Shown one piece after another: positions 1 through 5,230 of a DNA stretch of 9,758 nucleotides (positions are counted from its first letter, which is position 1; each line of letters begins with the position of its first letter). Below the pieces are notes generated by a model, which had not been told where the DNA came from, searched no databases, and saw nothing but the letters and a program-made list of their open reading frames with translations. This stretch comes from Candidatus Methanomethylicus sp. (GTDB lineage: Archaea; Thermoproteota; Methanomethylicia; Methanomethylicales; Methanomethylicaceae), in the NCBI GenBank assembly GCA_028683025.1, contig JAJRAB010000071.1, positions 1 through 9,758 of the forward strand, in the 5' to 3' direction. A program made the translations under genes and the position numbers.

Positions 1-788
1 TTGGGAAAAGATCAATCAATGCGTTGCTAGACGCAGCTCCTGAAGGAATATCAACGAAGATTAGAGAGTTGGCCTCTGGCACTGAAGGAGTGCTAAAGGT
101 AGGCCAAATAAGAGTAAGGGAATCTGGCCCTAAAAATTTCATCGACATTACAGTATTTATTGATAAGGTTTCAAGGCTTGAAGTAGCCCACAAGGTAACT
201 GATGAGCTTTCGAAGAAGATTGAGGCGGCATTACCCGGCTCAGACGTGGTTGTCCATGCTGAACCAATTTGCCCTGAGACAAATACGCTTGTTGAAAGGA
301 TAAGGGCTGAAGCATCGAATTATTCTGAGATTAAGAACATTCACAATATCCGAATTTTTGAGGCGAATCGTAAGAAAGTGGTCGATTTTCATATTGAGCT
401 TGATGGAAACCTTTCACTTTCAGCTGCACATGAGTTAGCTACAGTTTTGGAATCAAAAGTGTACCAACTTGATCCGAGCATATCCAAAGTATATTCTCAT
501 TTTGAACCACTAGATAATAAAACTGATAACGGGACCATAGAGGACGAGAATGTTGAAATTACATCGGAACTGACCCATATAATTCGATCATTCCCTGAGA
601 TAAAATCGTTCAATGCCCTTGAAATCAAAAAGCTTGATGGTAAATATTCTGTAGGTGTCTGTTGCACCTTTGACAAACATTTCACAATAAATCAATCACA
701 TGAAATCGCAACAAGGCTTGAAGATGAAATAAAGGAAAAATGCAAAAAAATTGAAAGTGTCACTATTCATCAGGAGCCAGATTTGTAG
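1..788 (+). CDS. Cation diffusion facilitator (CDF) family metal transporter, C-terminal part with three tandem dimerisation domains (5' end outside window)
   Basis: This is the 3' part of a CDF metal-ion/proton antiporter that would move Zn, Fe, Mn or a similar divalent cation across the cytoplasmic membrane. The frame is open to the left edge (readable from base 3), so the TTG at 24 is not a true start. The first residues, GKRSINALLDAAPEG, match the junction after the last membrane helix of CDF proteins. What follows is cytosolic. Numbered from the codon at 24, it contains three copies of the roughly 80-residue CDF dimerisation fold, each with a central (A/S)H and each ending in H-x-E-P: VVVHAEP (H79), VYSHFEP (H159) and VTIHQEP (H249). 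The central histidines are H56, H136 and H226. In E. coli YiiP the equivalent AH and HQDP histidines bind zinc in a single such domain. Most CDF proteins carry one copy, so the triplication is unusual. The substrate metal cannot be judged because the membrane part is missing. The family call is secure. Confidence 0.9.
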   Translation, partial: GKRSINALLDAAPEGISTKIRELASGTEGVLKVGQIRVRESGPKNFIDITVFIDKVSRLEVAHKVTDELSKKIEAALPGSDVVVHAEPICPETNTLVERIRAEASNYSEIKNIHNIRIFEANRKKVVDFHIELDGNLSLSAAHELATVLESKVYQLDPSISKVYSHFEPLDNKTDNGTIEDENVEITSELTHIIRSFPEIKSFNALEIKKLDGKYSVGVCCTFDKHFTINQSHEIATRLEDEIKEKCKKIESVTIHQEPDL

Positions 789-864
789 CTATAACTTTCT
801 GCTCATAAAAACTATGAACAGTAAAAATACTTGATCAATGCAACCATGGAATGCAAAACCTCTA

Positions 865-872
865 TTTTTTTT
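865..872 (+). terminator. T8 tract, possible archaeal-type terminator of the CDF gene
   Basis: A run of eight T lies 76 bases after the transporter stop codon, with no hairpin before it. Archaeal RNA polymerase can terminate on plain T-rich tracts, so this is a plausible end for the transporter transcript. Nothing else was recognised in 789-957. Confidence 0.35.
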
Positions 873-957
873 AGCGTCATTTACAAAGCTCCGTTGCTGT
901 ACCCTTGGTTTAGTAGCATCTTGAAATAACTTCATTAAAACAACGCCCCAAGCCAAG

Positions 958-967
958 CCATAAATAG
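958..967 (+). promoter_or_regulatory. TATA-like box ahead of the phosphodiesterase gene
   Basis: CCATAAATAG resembles an archaeal TATA box. Initiation about 25 bases downstream would fall near 987-990, giving a leader of about 10-13 bases before the ATG at 1000. The only candidate ribosome-binding element is a weak AGG at 995-997. The assignment rests on sequence resemblance and spacing only. Confidence 0.4.
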
Positions 968-999
968 CGTGCGCCATTTATCAAAAACAAGTGTAGGCT

Positions 1000-2577
1000 A
1001 TGCGTGATCCTCAACCACGCCGTGTGCTGGTAATTGCACTGGATTCAGCCGAACCAACCCTTATCGAAAAGTGGATGAATGACGGCACGTTGCCTCACCT
1101 CAAAAGCCTCCGTTCTAGAGGAGCCTATGGGAGGCTCAAATCCTCGGCTGAATGGTTGGGAGGCTCGCCGTGGCCTACATTCTATACAGGCACAAGCCCT
1201 GCAATGCATGGGCTTTATGAAATTAACCAATGGCATCCTAGGTTGATGAAGCATGTCCAAACCAGTAATGAATGGTTGCCGCTAACCCCTTTCTGGAGAA
1301 AATTCAGCGAAAATGGACCGAGAGTGATTTCCATCGACCTTCCCATGACCTACCCGGCCGAATGCATTAACGGAATAGAAATATGCGGTTGGATGACCCA
1401 TGATTCCATAGGCAATATGGGCAGAACCGTTTCCTTCCCTCCCGGAGAGATCAGCCACTTCAAGGGTGATTTTAACCTTAAGCCAGTTCCGATAACTTTG
1501 GACAAATTCGGCATCCAAAGTGTGAGGTCCCTCTTGGGATTGCGCGATCAGCTTATCCTTGCAACGGAGAATTTAGCTGGCTTGGCAGAAAAGCTGATGG
1601 ACTGTGAGAGGTGGGATCTTTTCATGGTATCCTTTGCTTCTCCTCACCGCGGAGGTCATAAACTCTGGGATTTTTCTGGGGCAATTGGAAGAGCAAGTGC
1701 AAGGGAAAGGAGGGAATTTTCTGAGGCTCTGCATGATGTATACATCGCGTGTGACAAAGGGGTTGGGCAATTGGTTGATCGTGCAGGCAATAATGCTGCT
1801 GCTCTCGTGTTTTCCCTGCACGGGATGCGTCCAAACAAAGATAGAGCTTACCTCATGCCAAAGATGCTGAATTCTATTCTGAAATCTAAAGTTAATCTCG
1901 CCTCACAATCGGCCAAAGATCATTCAATTATCGAATGGATAAAAGTTAATGGTGCACTTTGGCTTCCTCTGGCTTTTCCCACGTCCTCGTTTGCATACAA
2001 AGTGGCATTCAAAATATACCACACACTGAATGGCAGCAATGCTCAAACTACCTTCTCTTCCCCTGCATTCAGCATAGATTCGTGCCTTAATGGCCACATT
2101 CGCATAAACCTTCGTGGCAGGGAAAAGGATGGGACAGTAGAACCAGGTAAAGCATATGACCAACTATGTTCAGCCATAATTGAGGATCTAAAAACCTTTG
2201 TCGATGCCGACACGGGGAAACCGATTGTTGAACAGGCTGTACGAAGCGATCGGCTTTATGGATTAGGTCGCCGGATTGATTTCCTGCCTGACATTGTTGT
2301 AAAATGGGCGCCCACTCCAGCCATATATAACCGGAGAGTAATTTCTGATCGATATCCCTCAATCTCTATTGCCATGCCCCCGCGGCACCATAATGGGCGA
2401 AGCGGGAACCATAGCCCCCAAGGATTCTTGCTGGCTGTTGGCGAAAGAATTCAACCTACCTTGAACTTTGATGGTGGCGACATCCTTGACCTTACTCCGA
2501 CAATCCTTGAACTGCTTGGCATTGAAAAACCAGTAGAAATGCAAGGCAAATCCCTCTTGTCTGGTAAGAACCGATAA
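1000..2577 (+). CDS. Alkaline phosphatase superfamily protein (type I phosphodiesterase / nucleotide pyrophosphatase-like, 'HGM' group)
   Basis: A 525-residue metal-dependent hydrolase of the alkaline phosphatase superfamily, probably cleaving phosphate mono- or diesters. The first metal aspartate is in VIALDS (D15). The active-site loop GSPWPTFYTGTSPAMHG (55-71) holds the nucleophile, which I leave open between S56 and T60. A second histidine-rich site reads SPHRGGH (H216, H220) before LWD, where many relatives have D-x3-H. The hallmark FSLHGMRPN (271-279, H274) and the late HHNGRSGNH (H463, H464, H471) supply further metal ligands, and D494/D497 follow. No signal peptide or membrane helix is visible, so it should be cytoplasmic. 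Length and motif order look complete. Related proteins often sit in bacterial and archaeal polysaccharide or lipid loci, which fits the radical SAM and methyltransferase genes downstream, but the substrate is unknown. Only a weak Shine-Dalgarno precedes the ATG; the next in-frame ATG would remove the D15 strand, so 1000 is the better start. Confidence 0.85.
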   Translation: MRDPQPRRVLVIALDSAEPTLIEKWMNDGTLPHLKSLRSRGAYGRLKSSAEWLGGSPWPTFYTGTSPAMHGLYEINQWHPRLMKHVQTSNEWLPLTPFWRKFSENGPRVISIDLPMTYPAECINGIEICGWMTHDSIGNMGRTVSFPPGEISHFKGDFNLKPVPITLDKFGIQSVRSLLGLRDQLILATENLAGLAEKLMDCERWDLFMVSFASPHRGGHKLWDFSGAIGRASARERREFSEALHDVYIACDKGVGQLVDRAGNNAAALVFSLHGMRPNKDRAYLMPKMLNSILKSKVNLASQSAKDHSIIEWIKVNGALWLPLAFPTSSFAYKVAFKIYHTLNGSNAQTTFSSPAFSIDSCLNGHIRINLRGREKDGTVEPGKAYDQLCSAIIEDLKTFVDADTGKPIVEQAVRSDRLYGLGRRIDFLPDIVVKWAPTPAIYNRRVISDRYPSISIAMPPRHHNGRSGNHSPQGFLLAVGERIQPTLNFDGGDILDLTPTILELLGIEKPVEMQGKSLLSGKNR

Positions 2578-2624
2578 CCACCAGTTCCTATATGTGAATG
2601 AATTTAATGTTGAATCGCTATCAA

Positions 2625-2635
2625 GCTTAATATAG
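2625..2635 (+). promoter_or_regulatory. TATA-like box ahead of the radical SAM gene
   Basis: CTTAATATAGC lies in the 117-base gap after the phosphodiesterase stop. Initiation about 25 bases downstream would fall near 2655-2660, some 35-40 bases before the ATG at 2695. It suggests the radical SAM gene can be transcribed separately, although read-through from the upstream gene is not excluded. Confidence 0.4.
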
Positions 2636-2694
2636 CTCCTGAGAAGACGGGATGCAGATAATAGGCATAAGAAAAGAAAAAAAATGCGGTTAAG

Positions 2695-3546
2695 ATGTCC
2701 CAATATTCATTCATCAGCCCAAAGGGGAATCTGGAAAAGGTACGGAAGATGGCAAGACTAAAGCCACGGTTACACTATCTCGAAGTGCATGTGGCTGATC
2801 ATTGCAACTTGAACTGCAAAGGATGCGGTCACTTCTCACCTATCGCGGATGTCTCATTTGCAGATTTGCTTAGCTATCAGCACGATTTGAAACAACTTCA
2901 AAGTTTTTTTTCCACGATTGGAAAAGTGCGACTAATGGGAGGAGAACCCTTGCTCCATCCCGAGATAGAGTCATTTGTTTCTGCAACAAGGGCAACATTC
3001 CCAAGAACCGATATCAGGATATGCACCAATGGGATCCTTTTGCCACTTATGCAGGAAAAGTTTTGGATTACTTGTAAAGCCTGCTCAGTGGGGATTGATA
3101 TTACTGTTTACCCCCCCTTGAAAAAAGAAAAACATTCTCTTGTGCAGCTCGTGAAGAATAAAGGACTAAGAGTAAACCCTAGAACCATGGAGTCATTTCA
3201 TGCCTTCTACAACTCCAAAGGCGATACTGATATGGCTGATGCATTCAAGAAATGCCGCAAACGTGAGTACATGCCCATGTTAAGAGAGGGGAAGATCTAT
3301 GTCTGCCCGAAATCAGCCATGATTTTTTATTTCAACTCGAAGTTTGGCTTAAGCATCCCCAGCAGTGGCTTTGTCGATATTTTTGAACCGGGCTTAAATG
3401 GATGGGATATATTGGGCCGACTTGATGAAGCATCTGAGACTTGCAGATTTTGCACCCTTGGGTGGGACGTCATCCCAACCTTCCCATGGTCCATCTCCAA
3501 CAACGCTGCTGAAGATTGGGATGCTTTAAAGTACCGATCTTTATGA
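2695..3546 (+). CDS. Radical SAM protein with C-terminal SPASM-like cysteines
   Basis: A 283-residue radical SAM enzyme, which would use a [4Fe-4S] cluster and S-adenosylmethionine to make a 5'-deoxyadenosyl radical. The cluster motif is C37-x3-C41-x2-C44 (CNLNCKGC), following the strand HYLEVHVADH. The SAM-contacting MGGEP (81-85) and the strand ICTNG (109-113) come next. C187, C204, C250 and C253 (FKKC, YVCP, TCRFC) could hold a second cluster as in SPASM or twitch domains. The substrate is unknown. Proteins opening with the CNLNCKGCGHFSP-type motif occur near polysaccharide biosynthesis genes, which agrees with the phosphodiesterase upstream and the methyltransferase downstream. The start is uncertain: the ATG at 2695 has little Shine-Dalgarno, whereas an in-frame ATG at 2749 (M19) has a GGAAAAGG stretch shortly before it and would still keep the whole catalytic domain. 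The stop lies at the end of the given interval. Confidence 0.85.
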   Translation: MSQYSFISPKGNLEKVRKMARLKPRLHYLEVHVADHCNLNCKGCGHFSPIADVSFADLLSYQHDLKQLQSFFSTIGKVRLMGGEPLLHPEIESFVSATRATFPRTDIRICTNGILLPLMQEKFWITCKACSVGIDITVYPPLKKEKHSLVQLVKNKGLRVNPRTMESFHAFYNSKGDTDMADAFKKCRKREYMPMLREGKIYVCPKSAMIFYFNSKFGLSIPSSGFVDIFEPGLNGWDILGRLDEASETCRFCTLGWDVIPTFPWSISNNAAEDWDALKYRSL

Positions 3547-3590
3547 TGTTATTCATCCAGTTGAATGAACCCATTTCAATTATAAAGGAA

Positions 3591-3794
3591 TCAGATTCTT
3601 GCCTTGATTGAGGCAGAAAGAAGCTTTACCTCCCCTCCTGACCTGCGCGAAACGAGCAGCTGAAGTATTCCCACTACTCCTAATGCAATCCCTAAAGCTT
3701 TGCTATCATTGCCCACTAAATCAGACACGGCTATTACAATCCCGGCAGCAATCATCAATAAACCCGCTATGCATACCGCATTATTGTAGTGCAT
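3591..3794 (-). CDS. Small hypothetical membrane protein with two predicted helices
   Basis: A 67-residue protein on the minus strand that I do not recognise. Two hydrophobic stretches stand out: AVCIAGLLMIAAGIVIAVSD near the N-terminus and ALGIALGVVGILQLLVS after a short polar loop (LVGNDSK). A basic tail with RRSGG and KARI follows, so the ends probably face the cytosol in a helical hairpin. I chose the ATG at 3794 because GGGG (complement of 3803-3806) sits 8 bases upstream of it, the best Shine-Dalgarno in the window; a GTG at 3797 is the alternative. It lies 35 bases after the VOC gene on the same strand and may be co-transcribed with it. It converges with the radical SAM gene across a gap of about 44 bases. 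The helix pattern and the ribosome-binding site are the reasons for treating it as a gene; no function is proposed. Confidence 0.6.
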   Translation of the reverse strand: MHYNNAVCIAGLLMIAAGIVIAVSDLVGNDSKALGIALGVVGILQLLVSRRSGGEVKLLSASIKARI

Positions 3795-3832
3795 CACTAT
3801 GTCCCCAATTTTTTAGATTAGGATTGTTCATG

Positions 3833-4195
3833 TTATGCTACTCTTCCACCTATCATCCGCTTTATGGCGCAAGACCTAAGCAGGCCAAACCAACTGAGGC
3901 TTTTTTGACGGAGTGGAAACAGCTGTTCTGGATCCGGTAGACCGATACCAACACAGTCTGAGACTCCCCACTCCTCTTTTCCTGTGGGTCTCCCTCTCTT
4001 TACTCGCGGGCTGCCCTCTTCAGAAATCCACAAGTGGAACTCTTGGTTACCCCAGGCAGCATAGTCCTCATCATCCTCGATTGGATCCAAATCAAGGGCG
4101 CCTGCCAGCGCTGAATAATATTTTTTTGATTCTTTGAGATTACTAACCTCAATGGAAATGAAACCAATAGATGGTATTAATTTCCTAACTGCCAT
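3833..4195 (-). CDS. VOC-family (glyoxalase/bleomycin-resistance fold) protein, probably truncated and frame-damaged at its 3' end
   Basis: A 120-residue minus-strand reading frame. Its first 85 or so residues follow the vicinal-oxygen-chelate fold: a first strand IPSIGFISIEVSNL, the helix ESKKYYSALAGAL (in place of the usual S-x-x-F-Y), then AAWGNQEFHLWIS and a strand VGIGLPDPEQ that begins the second half. After PEQ the frame stops resembling the family until KRMIGGRVA, which looks like the late (D)RMYGGR-type stretch, and then it stops. Reading the adjacent frame between about 3918 and 3868 gives FHSVKKASVGLACLG, which fits the expected helix and strand much better. This suggests two compensating frameshifts. 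The usual final DPDGN-E segment is absent. The first strand has no metal-binding His and CVGIGL lacks the usual His too, so activity is doubtful. It may be a decaying gene or a real divergent protein; the fold assignment is moderately secure. Confidence 0.65.
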   Translation of the reverse strand: MAVRKLIPSIGFISIEVSNLKESKKYYSALAGALDLDPIEDDEDYAAWGNQEFHLWISEEGSPRVKRGRPTGKEEWGVSDCVGIGLPDPEQLFPLRQKSLSWFGLLRSCAIKRMIGGRVA

Positions 4196-4201
4196 TTCAA
4201 T

Positions 4202-4223
4202 CCCAAATAATATTCTATTTGGG
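4202..4223. repeat. Perfect inverted repeat, 8-base stem and 6-base loop, just before the VOC start
   Basis: CCCAAATA (4202-4209) and TATTTGGG (4216-4223) are perfect complements around a six-base loop. The element ends 6 bases before the minus-strand ATG at 4195. It could be an operator dyad or a hairpin in the short leader that hides the translation start, since no Shine-Dalgarno is seen there. Function is inferred from position only. Confidence 0.5.
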
Positions 4224-4240
4224 CGGCTTAAAAGAAAAGT

Positions 4241-4266
4241 GTCCTAAAAGGACTAAATGCTAAGTC
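4241..4266. repeat. Overlapping short inverted repeats in the divergent intergenic region
   Basis: GTCCT-AAA-AGGAC (4241-4253) is a 5-base stem with a 3-base loop. The right arm can instead pair with a later AGTCC (about 4262-4266) through GGACT. The three arms are therefore mutually exclusive partners. They lie between the divergent VOC and methyltransferase genes. The arms are short, so chance is possible. Confidence 0.3.
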
Positions 4267-4299
4267 CATTTTTCAAACTACATTGGCAATCTTTATTTT

Positions 4300-5115
4300 A
4301 TGCCACCCACTGCAACTACTATTTGTAATGGGTGTGAAAGAATTAACAGCAGCATGTCAGTCGGGTGCGCCTTAACAGAGACTGAAGGGAAAATAACTGA
4401 TTATAGTGAAAAATCTTGGTTCAACCTACACTCAAGAAGGTTTAAGGAGACTTTGAATGCTCTGTTGGAAAACGTTCCTACGCAGACAGAGTTGCTGGAA
4501 CTTGGCTCTTTTCCTGGGCATATGACACTTGCGCTAAAACAGCTTGGATTTAATGTCATTGGTGTAGATATTGCACCAGAACGATTCATCAATATCCTTA
4601 AAGGGGCAAATATTCCTGTGAATAAAGTTGATTTGGAGAGGGATCAACTCCCCTTTGTAAGCTCAACTTTTGGGTGCGTGCTATTTACTGAAGTTCTAGA
4701 ACATCTCTCCCCAGAAAGGGCTCCTCTTCTTCTGAAAGAAATTTGCCGTGTGCTTGGTCCAAAAGGATACCTGCTAATCTCAACACCTAATGTAAAAACT
4801 CTGGATAATCGTCTCCTAAAATTTTTTAGAAAGCAAGTAATGATGCCAGAACATAAAAAAGAATACGCCATGGTTGAGATTGAGCAGATGTTGGAGAGTT
4901 CTGGTTTTAGGGTTGTGAAAAAATGGTTTTCCCTTAATAGGGATGTAGTGACTCATGGAATACCTGACGAGTTCATAAGCAAGGACCATGTATTTGTTGG
5001 TGCTTCCAAGAATCCCTACTGGAAGAACGTTGGTCGTGCAGTTACCCTGCCAATAAAATTCCTCTGGCCATCACTCCGATCTACTTTATTCATTTTTGCA
5101 GAAAAAGCAGCATAA
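4300..5115 (+). CDS. Class I SAM-dependent methyltransferase
   Basis: A 271-residue Rossmann-fold methyltransferase that would transfer a methyl group from S-adenosylmethionine to an unknown acceptor. Motif I is LLELGSFPGHMTLAL (65-79), with the FPG variant of the usual G-x-G. Motif II is VIGVDIAPE (86-94, D90), and the acidic position after the next strand is D111 in KVDLERD. The post-motif FTEVLEHLSPER (129-140) is typical of the Methyltransf_11/23 group, and GPKGYLLISTPN (153-164) forms the following strand. The C-terminal part (about 175-271) is less conserved and may bind the substrate. Similar enzymes occur in O-antigen and polysaccharide loci. The start is uncertain: neither the ATG at 4300 nor the in-frame ATG at 4354 (M19) has a clear Shine-Dalgarno. 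A TATA-like run, CTTTATTTTA, overlaps the first ATG and would favour the second. The conserved domain starts well after both. Confidence 0.85.
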   Translation: MPPTATTICNGCERINSSMSVGCALTETEGKITDYSEKSWFNLHSRRFKETLNALLENVPTQTELLELGSFPGHMTLALKQLGFNVIGVDIAPERFINILKGANIPVNKVDLERDQLPFVSSTFGCVLFTEVLEHLSPERAPLLLKEICRVLGPKGYLLISTPNVKTLDNRLLKFFRKQVMMPEHKKEYAMVEIEQMLESSGFRVVKKWFSLNRDVVTHGIPDEFISKDHVFVGASKNPYWKNVGRAVTLPIKFLWPSLRSTLFIFAEKAA

Positions 5116-5200
5116 TTTACCTTTACTTTGCTTGCCAACTTCCTTTTGTACATGCTAAATTGATTTGCATCTGTCAGATTTTGTTGAGCTTGCAACTAAA

Positions 5201-5210
5201 GAATTATATT
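5201..5210 (+). promoter_or_regulatory. TATA box of the secreted subtilase gene, consistent with a leaderless transcript
   Basis: GAATTATATT is a good match to an archaeal TATA box, preceded by an A-rich stretch (ACTAAA) where a BRE element would sit. Counting about 25 bases downstream from its centre gives initiation near 5230-5231, at the ATG itself. No Shine-Dalgarno precedes that ATG, which agrees with leaderless translation. Spacing is an approximation. Confidence 0.5.
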
Positions 5211-5222
5211 AATCGATTAATA
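5207..5222. promoter_or_regulatory. 16-base perfect palindrome between the TATA box and the subtilase start, candidate operator
   Basis: TATTAATCGATTAATA is its own reverse complement. It overlaps the 3' edge of the TATA box and ends 8 bases before the ATG at 5231. A dimeric repressor bound here would block TBP/TFB or polymerase loading. The palindrome is seen directly; the regulatory role is inferred from position. Confidence 0.4.
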
Positions 5223-5230
5223 GCGTTTTA

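Noticed and set aside
789..977. Minus-strand 62-residue frame with hydrophobic ends in the gap after the transporter gene
   Set aside because: No Shine-Dalgarno, no recognisable family, and it covers the probable terminator of the upstream gene. A decayed gene is possible but I have no supporting alignment.
1604..1870. Plus-strand 88-residue frame and several minus-strand frames inside the phosphodiesterase gene
   Set aside because: They are shadows of the coding frame at 1000-2577, lack family features, and have no independent translation signals.
3551..3569. Short inverted repeat ATTCAT...ATGAA between convergent genes, possible bidirectional terminator
   Set aside because: The stem is only five bases with competing pairings and no adjoining T run, so it is too weak to call.
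3913..4137. Plus-strand 74-residue frame opposite the VOC gene
   Set aside because: It is antisense to a frame with recognisable VOC features and has no family signal of its own.
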